A stretch of DNA of 16,091 nucleotides, from contig CAVRZY010000040.1 of the NCBI GenBank assembly GCA_963725415.1, positions 1 to 16,091 of the forward strand. Direction: 5' to 3'. This stretch comes from CAVRZY01 sp963725415. GTDB lineage: Bacteria > Acidobacteriota > Terriglobia > Bryobacterales > Bryobacteraceae. A program made the translations under genes and the position numbers. Below the pieces are notes generated by a model. The model searched no databases and was not told the origin of the DNA. It saw only the letters and a program-made list of their open reading frames with translations. This document shows, piece after piece, positions 7,720 through 14,911 of the stretch (positions are counted from its first letter, which is position 1; the number at the start of each line of letters is the position of its first letter).

Positions 7720-9069
7720 CTACTTCAGGATGGCCCGCAGTTCTTTCCCGGCAACGTCATTCATCTTGATCCCCAGCAGGGCCGCCACGGTGGGCGCCAC
7801 GTCCACGTTGTAGATTTTCTCGAGCGTGACGCCCGGACGGATCCCATAGCCCCACGCCAGCAGGATCGCGTCCATGTCCGGATCGGTGCTGAGGTATCCA
7901 TGGCTGCCGGGTGGAGCGCCTGGCGGCAGATCCACCACCGGGTTGCCGTCGGACGCGCCGGCAAACGAGTAGCCGCCTTTCGCCGCCAGCACCAGGTCGG
8001 ACATTTGCTGATTCTGAGCCGGGTCCGGATAACCCAGCGCAGCGTAATCTGGCGGCTCCAAAATACGTTCGATGCCTTCTAGGTTGCGGAAGATCTCTTT
8101 GAGCTGCGGAACCAGCCGCGCGCGATTCGCCGGATCCGTCACGTAAACCATGGCCGTGCCACCCTCCGGAATCACATAGGCGTCGCAGGAGATCTTTCCG
8201 CCTTCCGCTGTCAGCAAGCCGTGCTCGCGCAGCGCGGCATTGGGGCGGATACTGCGCGTGGCGGACTTGAAACCGTGATCCGAGAGGACGACAAGCGTGG
8301 TGCGATCGCTCAGCCCGGCGCCCTCCACCGCATCCACGATCTCGCGAAGGCGGTCATCCGCGAAGGCCATGCCGGTGTAAGAGGCAAGGTTCTTCGTGCC
8401 GTAACGGTGATGGGTCGAATCCAGATTGAGCACGTGAAACAGCAGCAGGTTCGGGCGGTGGTTCTTCAGGATGTGGACGGCCGCCTTGGTCCACATCTGG
8501 TCGCGCCAGGTGACGTTGCTTTTGGTGAATTCCCTCACCTCCTGGGCCGTCAGGATGCCCGCCGCGATCATCTCGCGCTCGATCAAACCGTCCGGATTGG
8601 GCCACTCGTGAAACTGCCAGGTGATCGTTGGAGCGTGCTCGATGGCCACCCAGTCCACCTGCGCCGTGCTTAGCCCCGCCTGGTGCGCCAGGTCATACAC
8701 CGTGGTAGCGCGCACCAGCTCTGTCTTGTCGTGATACGGTTCAACCCGGGGCGGGGACTTCGGACCTGGCCGCACCAGCAGCCCGTTGTAGAGCACGGAA
8801 TTCCTGGCGGCAGGAACGCCGGTGATCATCGCGGTGTGGACAGGCCAGGTCACCGAGGGGTTCGAAACCACCATGCGCTTGGCCAAGGCGCCCTCCCGCG
8901 CCAGCCGCCGCAGCGTGGGGATGGGCAGCTTCGGGTCCTCCAGCGCATAGGCCGGAAATCCGTCCAGGCTGATCACCACCACGATGCGGTCTTTAGCGGG
9001 GATCTCCGCTGCCCGTGTAAGTGAGAGATTCAATGTCGCCAAAACGGCGACCAGCGAGACAAGTTTCAT
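7720..9069 (-). CDS. Exported alkaline-phosphatase-superfamily phosphodiesterase (NPP-like)
   Basis: A 449-residue secreted protein of the nucleotide pyrophosphatase/phosphodiesterase type, predicted to hydrolyse phosphate mono- or diesters outside the cytoplasm. A Sec-type signal peptide covers about residues 1-20 (MKLVSLVAVLATLNLSLTRA). All seven two-zinc ligands and the nucleophile can be placed: D36 in VISLDGFP, T74 in NPSVTWPVHTAMITG, D217 and H221 in NLDSTHHRYG, D264 and H265 in LSDHGF, and H390 in PPGSHGY. The C-terminal NVDVAPTVAALLGI is also typical. Length is normal. The start overlaps the stop of the sugar isomerase gene as ATGA, so both come from one message starting near 9990. 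The substrate is not determined by these motifs. Confidence 0.9.
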   Translation of the reverse strand: MKLVSLVAVLATLNLSLTRAAEIPAKDRIVVVISLDGFPAYALEDPKLPIPTLRRLAREGALAKRMVVSNPSVTWPVHTAMITGVPAARNSVLYNGLLVRPGPKSPPRVEPYHDKTELVRATTVYDLAHQAGLSTAQVDWVAIEHAPTITWQFHEWPNPDGLIEREMIAAGILTAQEVREFTKSNVTWRDQMWTKAAVHILKNHRPNLLLFHVLNLDSTHHRYGTKNLASYTGMAFADDRLREIVDAVEGAGLSDRTTLVVLSDHGFKSATRSIRPNAALREHGLLTAEGGKISCDAYVIPEGGTAMVYVTDPANRARLVPQLKEIFRNLEGIERILEPPDYAALGYPDPAQNQQMSDLVLAAKGGYSFAGASDGNPVVDLPPGAPPGSHGYLSTDPDMDAILLAWGYGIRPGVTLEKIYNVDVAPTVAALLGIKMNDVAGKELRAILK

Positions 9070-9971
9070 GAACGCACCCGAAAAACCTTTTCCGCAAACA
9101 CGCGGCTCAACCGCAAATCCTCTTCCAGCGAGCGAGTCACTGCCGTGCTCTTCTCGTATGCCAGCTCCACTACCAGGAAGCCCGCGAATCTGGTGCGCCT
9201 CAGGTAATCCGCCACTTTCGAGTAATCGATGTCGCCTTTCTCAAACGCCTCGGTCCACGCGCCTTGCTTGGAGTTGCGCAGATGCAGTTCGACCAGCCGC
9301 GACCCAGCCTCGCGCAGCAGCGTCAGCGGGTCCTGTCCCCCGCGATACACCCAGTGCACGTCCACACAGAACGATACCAGGCGTGGATCGGTCTTCGCGA
9401 CTAGGTGGCGCCACTCCCGCGCGTTGTCGGCCATCTCCGGGTCGTGATGATGGAGGATGAGCCGCATGCCGCGCCTCTGGAGTTCGGCGCCCAACTGGTT
9501 GACGTAGCGTGCCTGGGTGGCTAGTTCTTCGTCCGACTTGCGTTCGCGCTTCGGTTTCGGGTTGGGGTTGAAATCGATGACGGAGGCGCCGGCGGCCTTG
9601 ACAACCTCCGCCAGCTCCACCGTCGCCACAATCGACTTTTCCGCGCCCGCTGCCTCGTGCATGGGCCCGCCGTTGTACACCACGGGAAGCTCCAGGCTAT
9701 GTTGCCTCAGCGCCTTGATTGTCTTCTCGCGAAGATCGGGCGTGAAGAAGGCCGCCATCAACTCGACCTGCTTGTAGCCGGCGCGGCGCGTGGCGGCGAA
9801 GGCCTCTTCGACTCCCTCCGCCAGGCTTATCTTTCGGGATTGAAAGTGCTGCGTCCAAATATAGAACTGCACGGCTAGAACGGGTCTGTAGCCGGCTTGG
9901 CGAGTTGCCAGAGGGGCACTCACGATCGCCAGCATTTCTCGTCGCGTCTGATGCAAAGGATACATTTCCAT
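9066..9971 (-). CDS. Sugar phosphate isomerase/epimerase (xylose-isomerase-like TIM barrel)
   Basis: About 301 residues, AP-endonuclease-2/xylose-isomerase-like TIM barrel. Candidate metal ligands are E70 (KQVELMAAF), the LILHHHDPEM strand (around 172-180), D204 and H206 in FCVDVHWVYRGG, H230 in LVELHLRNS, and E269 in FLVVELAYE. Such enzymes interconvert ketoses or aldoses, or inosose-type cyclitols; the substrate here is unknown. The N-terminus HQTRREMLAIVSAPLATRQA looks like a weak Tat signal. Two ATGs six bases apart (9971 and 9965) are possible. I prefer 9971 because GGTGAG (9984-9979 on the minus strand) is seven bases upstream and a TATACT -10 box lies before that. It is coupled by a four-base overlap to the phosphodiesterase. 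Confidence 0.87.
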   Translation of the reverse strand: MEMYPLHQTRREMLAIVSAPLATRQAGYRPVLAVQFYIWTQHFQSRKISLAEGVEEAFAATRRAGYKQVELMAAFFTPDLREKTIKALRQHSLELPVVYNGGPMHEAAGAEKSIVATVELAEVVKAAGASVIDFNPNPKPKRERKSDEELATQARYVNQLGAELQRRGMRLILHHHDPEMADNAREWRHLVAKTDPRLVSFCVDVHWVYRGGQDPLTLLREAGSRLVELHLRNSKQGAWTEAFEKGDIDYSKVADYLRRTRFAGFLVVELAYEKSTAVTRSLEEDLRLSRVFAEKVFRVRS

Positions 9972-9990
9972 ACGAGGCTCACCGAGGTGC

Positions 9991-10010
9991 GAGTATATCA
10001 AGTTATACTC
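9991..10010. promoter_or_regulatory. Back-to-back divergent -10 elements forming a dyad
   Basis: GAGTATA (9991-9997) and TATACTC (10004-10010) are perfect inverted copies separated by six bases. On each strand the arm contains TATACT, a near-consensus -10 box. The plus-strand box ends seven bases before the carbon-nitrogen hydrolase ATG (10017), so that message would be leaderless. The minus-strand box serves the isomerase-phosphodiesterase operon with a leader of about 14 bases carrying GGTGAG. The two promoters should exclude each other sterically. The symmetry could also be an operator. Confidence 0.5.
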
Positions 10011-10016
10011 TTACCC

Positions 10017-11336
10017 ATGAAACACGCCATCCTGTTGCTGTCTGCTGTGATTGTGAGCGCCGCGGACCTGCCGGTGCGTCAATCGGTTTTCCAGGCCGGC
10101 GCCGACGGTCTTCCGCCCGGCTGGAAAATCTGGGCGGCGCGTTCCGAGATCGCTCCCCGGGCCTTCGTGGACAAGGTGCACTCGCGCGGTGTGGGCGGCT
10201 CGCTGGCCATTTCGGGGAATAGCAATGTAGCGGCTTATGGCGGTTGGGAGTACACAGCCTCCCCCATCGAGCCGGGCAAGTGGTATCGGCTGGCGGCGTA
10301 CTACCGTGCCGAGGCCTTGCGCTACGAAGCGCTGGACGTGGTCGCGAGGCTGGACTGGATTGCCGCGGATGGCAAGCGCGCGGGTCAGCCGGATTACGCT
10401 TACGCGGTCAAGCCCGAAGGCGAGTGGCGGCGCATCAGTTTGGATGCTCCGGCTCCGGCCAAAGCGTCTGCCGTGAAAATTCAGCTCTTCCTGCAAAACG
10501 CGCCCTACGCCACTCTGTGGTGGGACGACGTTACGCTGGAGGCCATTCCCGCCCCGACCCCGCGGCAGGTCCGGGTGGCCTCGATCAACTACCGGCCCCC
10601 CAAAGCGACTGGTGCAGCCTCCGAGAGTGTGCGCCAGTTTCTGGAAGTCATCGAGCAGGCCGTCACAGGACCAACCGACTTGATCCTGCTGCCGGAAGGC
10701 ATCACGGTGGTGGCCACGGGGAAGAAGTACACGGACGTGGCCGAGACGATTCCCGGCCCCACCACCGCGCGGCTGGGCGAGGTCGCCAAACGCAGAAACA
10801 CATACCTGGCGGCCGGCATCTACGAACGCGAGGGACTCGCCGTCTACAACACGGCCGTGCTGATCGACCGCAAGGGCGACGTGATCGGCAAGTATCGCAA
10901 GGTCTACCTGCCGCGCGAGGAAATTGAAGGCGGCCTGACTCCCGGCAGCGACTACCCGGTCTTCCAGACCGACTTTGGGAAAGTGGGCATGATGATCTGC
11001 TGGGACCTGCAATATGCCGACCCGGCGCGCGCCCTGGCTCTGGGCGGGGCGGAGCTCGTCCTGATGCCCATCTGGGGCGGCAACGAAACCTTGGGCAAGG
11101 CCCGCGCCATCGAGAATCATGTCTTCCTGGTTTCCTCCGGCTATGACCATCCCACCTACATTCTGGACCCCAACGGCGAATCGGTCGCACGAGCGCCGCA
11201 GCGCGGCACGGCCGCCCTCGCTACTCTGGACCTGAACCGCCGCTACGAGGACAAATGGCTGGGCGAGATGCGCGAGCGTTTCATGAAGGAACTGCGCCTG
11301 GACCTCCCCGTCCGGCGCCCAGGCTTTGCGCCGTAG
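10017..11336 (+). CDS. Exported carbon-nitrogen hydrolase with N-terminal beta-sandwich-like domain
   Basis: A 439-residue two-part protein. Residues 1-16 form a Sec-type signal (MKHAILLLSAVIVSAA). Residues about 20-180 look like a carbohydrate-binding or jelly-roll domain (EYTASPIEPGKWYRLAAYYRA, then ATLWWDDVTLE near its end). From about 184 onward is a nitrilase-superfamily domain with the complete catalytic triad: E227 in LILLPEGI, K295 in GKYRKVYLP and C328 in MMICWDLQY. The superfamily hydrolyses nitriles, amides or carbamoyl groups. An export signal plus a binding-type domain suggests an extracytoplasmic amide substrate. The start at 10017 is preferred because the signal peptide begins there and a TATACT -10 box precedes it; the longer frame from 9897 runs into the opposing gene. 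Exact substrate unknown. Confidence 0.9.
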   Translation: MKHAILLLSAVIVSAADLPVRQSVFQAGADGLPPGWKIWAARSEIAPRAFVDKVHSRGVGGSLAISGNSNVAAYGGWEYTASPIEPGKWYRLAAYYRAEALRYEALDVVARLDWIAADGKRAGQPDYAYAVKPEGEWRRISLDAPAPAKASAVKIQLFLQNAPYATLWWDDVTLEAIPAPTPRQVRVASINYRPPKATGAASESVRQFLEVIEQAVTGPTDLILLPEGITVVATGKKYTDVAETIPGPTTARLGEVAKRRNTYLAAGIYEREGLAVYNTAVLIDRKGDVIGKYRKVYLPREEIEGGLTPGSDYPVFQTDFGKVGMMICWDLQYADPARALALGGAELVLMPIWGGNETLGKARAIENHVFLVSSGYDHPTYILDPNGESVARAPQRGTAALATLDLNRRYEDKWLGEMRERFMKELRLDLPVRRPGFAP

Positions 11337-11358
11337 CCAGGCCAGGCTCTGATATGCT

Positions 11359-11481
11359 CTGCGATTCAGACACTGCTACGGCAATGGGCAAAAACCGGGG
11401 ACTGACACCATCTGCTGCCCTTCGAAATGGCTGTCTGTACCCGGTTTTTGCTGCGTTCCATGCCCACAGTCTGAATCGCAG
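11359..11481. repeat. Nested palindromic element upstream of the second Gfo/Idh/MocA gene
   Basis: Two sets of perfect inverted arms are nested: 11359-11371 with 11469-11481 (ctgcgattcagac / gtctgaatcgcag, 13 bp) and 11388-11399 with 11440-11451 (gcaaaaaccggg / cccggtttttgc, 12 bp). The inner part contains ggggactgacacc, a motif I associate with acidobacterial REP-like repeats. The whole 123-base stretch fills the gap between two same-strand genes and ends just before the likely -10 box. No gene is seen in it. Confidence 0.65.
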
Positions 11482-11484
11482 TGA

Positions 11485-11490
11485 TATGAT
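11485..11490 (+). promoter_or_regulatory. Possible -10 box for the second Gfo/Idh/MocA gene
   Basis: TATGAT lies 19 bases before the ATG at 11510, and GAGAGG (11492-11497) follows as a weak, distant ribosome-binding site. No convincing -35 was found; that region falls in the palindromic element. Confidence 0.35.
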
Positions 11491-11509
11491 TGAGAGGGTC
11501 ACAAAGCCT

Positions 11510-12712
11510 ATGGATTCACGTCGAAACTTCATTGGAAGAATGGCGGGCGGCCTGGCCGGAACGCTGGCTGTGCCTTCTTCGGTGCTGGGCGCCAACGACC
11601 GGATTCGCCTCGGCATCATCGGACCAGGCGATCGCGGCATGCAGGTTGTGCGTGAGGCCCTCCGATGCCCGAACACCGAGTTCGTCGCCTTTGCCGATGT
11701 TTACACCCGGCGGCTGGAAGAGGGTAAGAAGCTGGTGCCCACCGCCAAGACCTACCTGGACTACCGCTACCTGCTCGACGACAAGAGCATCGACGCAGTC
11801 CTGATCGCCACGCCCCAGCACCTGCATTGCGAGCACTTCGTGGCGGCCCTGGACGCCGGCAAGCACGTCTACCAGGAAAAGACTATGGCCTTTACCGTCG
11901 AGCATGCCAAGCGCATGCGTGCCGCCTACAAAAGGGCGGGGAAGCGCACGGTGCAGATCGGGCATCAGGGCTGCTCCTCCGGCCAGGTCACCGACGGCTC
12001 AAACTTCATGGCCACCGGCTACGTCGGCAAGATCACCGCCATTCATGCTCACATGTATCGGAACACGCCCCACGGTAAGCCGCAGTGGGCGCGCCCCATC
12101 TATCCCGACATGACCCAGGAAAACATCATCTGGAAATCCTTCCTGGGCGAGGCCCAGCAGCGCGAGTTCGACCCCAACCGCTATATCAACTGGCGGTTCT
12201 TCTGGGATTACTCCGGCGGCAACTTTTACGAGAACATGTGCCACCAGCTCGCCTTCTGGTATAAGGTCCTGAACCTCCAGATCCCCAAGGCGGTCACTAC
12301 CGTGGGCGGGGTGTATCTGTGGAAGGATGGGCGCGAGGTGCCGGACACCATGAACGTGGCCATGGAGCATCCCGAGGAGCTGCTGTTCAGTTGGGATTCG
12401 GGGTTCGGCAACAATCATCTCGGCAGCACCGAGGACGTGCTGGGCACCGACGGTACTATCTCGAAGGGCCAGCAGATCCGCTATCTGCCCCAGAAGGTGA
12501 ACCGCCCCGACGGGGTCGAGATGCTCGGCCAGACCAGAGGCGGGCCCAATGCCCACATGGAGAACTTCCTGGACTCGATCCGCACCGGCAAAGAGCCCAA
12601 TTGCCCCTTCGAGCTGGGCTTCCGGGTCTCGATCGCCTGCCGCATGGCCGTGGACAGCTATCGCCAGGGCCGCACCCTGCGCTGGGATGCCACTCGAGAA
12701 GAGATCGTCTAA
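11510..12712 (+). CDS. Tat-targeted Gfo/Idh/MocA-family oxidoreductase (second paralogue)
   Basis: A 400-residue predicted NAD(P)-dependent dehydrogenase of sugars or sugar derivatives. The N-terminus MDSRRNFIGRMAGGLAGTLA is a Tat-type signal. The Rossmann motif is RLGIIGPGDRG (GxGxxG, 33-43). The family EKP motif reads E123-K-T (VYQEKTMA), so proline is replaced by threonine while the catalytic lysine stays. YSGGNFYENMCHQLAFW (235-250) holds the C-terminal-domain histidine H245. It is longer than and clearly different from the other paralogue at 4938-5960, and belongs to the ~400-residue type abundant in Acidobacteria and Planctomycetes. The start at 11510 is chosen by the signal peptide; the in-frame extension back to 11255 overlaps the previous gene and has no similarity. 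Substrate unknown. The gene stands alone, between a palindromic element and a repeat-rich gap. Confidence 0.9.
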   Translation: MDSRRNFIGRMAGGLAGTLAVPSSVLGANDRIRLGIIGPGDRGMQVVREALRCPNTEFVAFADVYTRRLEEGKKLVPTAKTYLDYRYLLDDKSIDAVLIATPQHLHCEHFVAALDAGKHVYQEKTMAFTVEHAKRMRAAYKRAGKRTVQIGHQGCSSGQVTDGSNFMATGYVGKITAIHAHMYRNTPHGKPQWARPIYPDMTQENIIWKSFLGEAQQREFDPNRYINWRFFWDYSGGNFYENMCHQLAFWYKVLNLQIPKAVTTVGGVYLWKDGREVPDTMNVAMEHPEELLFSWDSGFGNNHLGSTEDVLGTDGTISKGQQIRYLPQKVNRPDGVEMLGQTRGGPNAHMENFLDSIRTGKEPNCPFELGFRVSIACRMAVDSYRQGRTLRWDATREEIV

Positions 12713-12825
12713 AGCCGGACATGACCGATCTGTTTCTGCAGACCCTGTACTACTATCGCCGAGAATCTTTGCGGCCCGCGACGATTCCGCGTGTTGGACA
12801 CTTTTGGTGTGGCTGGCCAGTGGGC

Positions 12826-12898
12826 GATTGATTCATTGATGATTGATTCATTGACGATTGCACTGCGGCCTCCGGGTATGCCTCCGTCAATCGTCAAT
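12826..12898. repeat. Short tandem repeat plus inverted repeat in an intergenic gap
   Basis: GATTGATTCATTGAT occurs at 12826-12840 and again with one change at 12841-12855, followed by GATTG. The end of this array, attgacgattg (12850-12860), pairs perfectly with caatcgtcaat (12888-12898), giving an 11-bp stem around a 27-base GC-rich loop. No T-run follows. It lies in the 302-base gap 12713-13014 between the oxidoreductase and MTAP genes, which holds no convincing gene. Confidence 0.6.
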
Positions 12899-12941
12899 TC
12901 TCCCGGCACGGTCACCGCGCCCGCATACTTCGGCGGGGCTG

Positions 12942-12986
12942 TTGTCAGGTTGCGGCTGTGCCGCGATATGTTGATTGTGTATCAAC
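12942..12986 (+). promoter_or_regulatory. Candidate promoter and dyad before the MTAP gene
   Basis: TTGTCA (12942-12947) resembles a -35 box and is followed after 17 bases by GATATG (12965-12970), or by TATGTT two bases further on. A perfect dyad GTTGAT-TGTGT-ATCAAC (12970-12986) covers the expected transcription start, as an operator would. The match to consensus is only fair. Confidence 0.3.
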
Positions 12987-13014
12987 CCAACCAGTTCAAC
13001 CTCAGGAGCCAGGC

Positions 13015-13872
13015 GTGAAAGCACAAATTGGAATCATTGGCGGCAGCGGGCTGTATTCGATGCCCGGGTTTGAACTTGAACAGGAATTTTTCTGTGAGAC
13101 CCCCTGGGGACCTCCCTCGGATGCGTACATCGTCGGGAAGCTGGGGGGTAGGGAAGTGGCCTTTCTGTCGCGGCACGGGCGCGGTCACCGTCTCTCGCCT
13201 TCCGAGATCAACTTCCGCGCCAACATTTACGGCTTCAAATCGCTGGGCGTCGAGCGCATCATTTCGCTTAGTGCGGTGGGCTCCCTCAAAGAGGAACACC
13301 GGCCCCTGGATTTCCTGATTCCGGACCAGTTTTTCGACCGCACTTGCGGGCGCGCTTCGACCTTCTTCCGTGACGGCCTGGTCGTGCATCTGAGTTTTGC
13401 CGACCCCATCTGCCCGCAGATGGCCGAGGTGGTTCATGCTGCCTGTCTCGCCGAAGGCGTGAGAGCCAGGCGCGGCGGGACCTACTTATGTATGGAAGGG
13501 CCGGCCTTCTCCACCAAGGCCGAGTCGAATGTCTATCGCAGTTGGGGCATGGACGTGATCGGGATGACCAACTTGCAGGAGGCCAAGCTGGCCCGCGAGG
13601 CCGAGATCTGCTACGTGACCGTCGCTATGGTGACCGACTACGATTGCTGGCATCCTGATCACGATGCGGTCACGGTCAACGAAATCATCGGGAACCTCGT
13701 GAAGAACGCCCAGAACGCTGCCAAGGTGGTCGCCAGGGCCGTCGCCAGCTTGCCGGACACGCGCCACTGCAAGTGCGGCTCCGCGCTGGCCCACGCCATC
13801 ATTACAGACCTCAAACTGGTTCCGGAGGCCACCCGGAAGAAACTGGACCTGCTGGTTGGGAAATACCTCTAG
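13015..13872 (+). CDS. mtnP: S-methyl-5'-thioadenosine phosphorylase
   Basis: This 285-residue cytoplasmic enzyme splits methylthioadenosine with phosphate into adenine and methylthioribose-1-phosphate, in methionine salvage and polyamine by-product removal. The start is IGIIGGSGLYSM, followed by LSRHGRGHRLSPSEINFRANI (phosphate and dimer contacts), then MEGPAFSTKAESNVYR (160-175), GMTNLQEAKLAREAEICY (183-200) and TDYDCWH (207-213). The TDYD and LAREAEICY elements favour MTAP over purine nucleoside phosphorylase. C252-K-C254 near the C-terminus matches the CXC motif known in some prokaryotic MTAPs. GTG at 13015 is chosen because CAGGAG (13003-13008) lies six bases before it and homology begins at once; the frame opens further upstream without similarity. 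Other salvage genes are not in view. Confidence 0.93.
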   Translation: MKAQIGIIGGSGLYSMPGFELEQEFFCETPWGPPSDAYIVGKLGGREVAFLSRHGRGHRLSPSEINFRANIYGFKSLGVERIISLSAVGSLKEEHRPLDFLIPDQFFDRTCGRASTFFRDGLVVHLSFADPICPQMAEVVHAACLAEGVRARRGGTYLCMEGPAFSTKAESNVYRSWGMDVIGMTNLQEAKLAREAEICYVTVAMVTDYDCWHPDHDAVTVNEIIGNLVKNAQNAAKVVARAVASLPDTRHCKCGSALAHAIITDLKLVPEATRKKLDLLVGKYL

Positions 13873-13981
13873 CACCGCCGATCCCGTCGAAGCTGCCGTC
13901 ACGCTGCTGGATGCCTGCCTTCGCGGCGAACCCTGCTCGGCGGACTTGCTCAAAACCTGGATGGCCTCACAAGCCGGCATG
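13856..13981 (+). CDS. Fragment of an unidentified gene overlapping the MTAP end
   Basis: A frame overlapping the last 17 bases of the MTAP gene (possible TTG start at 13856) encodes a plausible soluble sequence, TADPVEAAVTLLDACLRGEP followed by CSADLLKTWMASQAG. I do not recognise it. The composition and the overlap suit the 5' end of a downstream operon gene. At about 13981 the reading runs in frame straight into an HtrA-like sequence (SVGLGFAIPIN), so the rest of this gene appears to be missing at a sequence junction. It could also be a chance open frame. Confidence 0.35.
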
Positions 13982-14692
13982 AGCGTGGGTCTCGGGTTTG
14001 CCATCCCGATCAACAACGCCGAAAAAGGCGATCGATAAGCTCATCAACGAGGCGCTGGAGATCCAGGACGCCGCTGGGCGCAGGTCAATGACCCTGCAGC
14101 TGATGAACACGTCAACGAAAGCTCCAGCGGTGCCAAGGACCTCAAGGTGGAAGGCGTGAAGGGGGCGATGGCGGTCAACGTCTACAAGAACTCGCCCGCG
14201 GACAAGGGCGATCCTCCCCGGCGACTACATCGTCAAGGTCAACGGCAAGGACGTCAAGGACAGGAGCGATCTGGTCCTCCAGGTCGGGAACCTCCTCGCC
14301 GGAAAAACCTACGACTTCGAGGTCATCCGATACGGAGAGAGAATGAAGCTCTCGGCCAAGCTTACGGTGAGGGATGACGCAGGGAGTGACGCCTCCGCCT
14401 ACAAGAATCTCTGGCCTGGGGTCAGCGTGGTGCGCATCACGGATCAGAGTCGCCAGGAAGCTGGGCGTCTCCAAGAGCGTCGACGGCGTGGTGATCGGCT
14501 ACCTGCCCGATACGGAGACCCCAGCGGCAATCGCAGGGCTCAAGCCCGGAGACGTCGGTGAGCGAGGTCAACGGCAAGCAGGTGAAGACCATCATGGACT
14601 TCTACAAGGCCTTGAACGACAAGACCAAGAAGGAAACGACGTTCAAGATCAACAGGAAGGGAACGGATGTGACGATAAGCCTCGCGCGATAG
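13982..14692 (+). pseudogene. HtrA/DegP-type serine protease, 3' part with multiple frameshifts
   Basis: Read across three frames, the segment gives the end of the trypsin-like domain (SVGLGFAIPINNAEKAIDKL) and then two PDZ domains. PDZ1 includes GAMAVNVYKNSPADKG, ILPGDYIVKVNGKDV and DRSDLVLQVGN. PDZ2 includes KLGVSKSVDGVVIGYLPDTE, IAGLKPGDV and SEVNGKQVKTIMDFYKAL, and the end is TFKINRKGTDVTISLAR with a TAG stop. HtrA proteins are envelope proteases/chaperones. The catalytic Ser domain is absent because homology starts abruptly at 13982. Frame changes fall near 14022-14026 (one extra A), about 14060-14085, 14213, 14449 and 14556. Because the sense frames stay well conserved between them, sequencing or assembly error is more likely than decay. 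Style resembles spirochaete HtrA, a weak impression only. Confidence 0.72.
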
Positions 14693-14702
14693 CGGGGCGC
14701 CA

Positions 14703-14803
14703 AGCACGGCGCCGATCGGGGCCGCCGAGTGCGGCGCCAAATAGGGGCCGCGCCGAGCACGGCGCCGATAGGGGCCGCCGAGTGCGGCGCCAAGAGGGGG
14801 CTT
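14703..14803. repeat. GC-rich tandem repeat, about four units
   Basis: Four copies of a unit of about 24-28 bases run from 14703, 14727, 14755 and 14780. Each has the core g(a/t)gc(a/g)cggcgcc followed by (g/a)at(a/c)ggggccgc or a variant. Units 1 and 3, and units 2 and 4, are most alike, so it may be a two-unit array of about 52 bases. Each core contains the palindrome ggcgcc. It begins about ten bases after the protease stop. Confidence 0.6.
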
Positions 14804-14813
14804 GCTTCCATGC

Positions 14814-14852
14814 AGGGCCGCTCACGCAATAGGGCGGCCCTCTTCTTGCTCT
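14814..14852 (+). terminator. Possible intrinsic terminator after the protease gene
   Basis: AGGGCCGC (14814-14821) and GCGGCCCT (14834-14841) form an 8-bp GC-rich stem with a 12-base loop, followed by cttcttgctctt, which is pyrimidine-rich but not a pure T-run. The outer arms tgcagggcc (14811-14819) and ggccctgca (14854-14862) offer a competing longer fold. Confidence 0.4.
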
Positions 14853-14911
14853 TGGCCCTGCAGAACTCGGTGACACTTTCCCTCGCGACGGAGCGTGAGT
14901 ACCTTCCCTCC

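Noticed and set aside
7716..7722. Missing terminator between FAH-family and phosphodiesterase genes
   Set aside because: The convergent stops are one base apart, but such packing is ordinary in compact genomes and not a sign of damage.
10011..11150. 379-codon minus-strand frame opposite the carbon-nitrogen hydrolase
   Set aside because: Shadow frame; the plus-strand protein has the complete catalytic triad and signal peptide.
12721..12831. Short ORF with three consecutive Tyr codons (LYYYRR) upstream of the MTAP gene
   Set aside because: It has no ribosome-binding site, no terminator follows it, and the next gene has no link to tyrosine. Probably chance.
12826..12860. CRISPR array
   Set aside because: Only two adjoining 15-base units without spacers; no CRISPR repeat-spacer pattern and no cas gene in the window.
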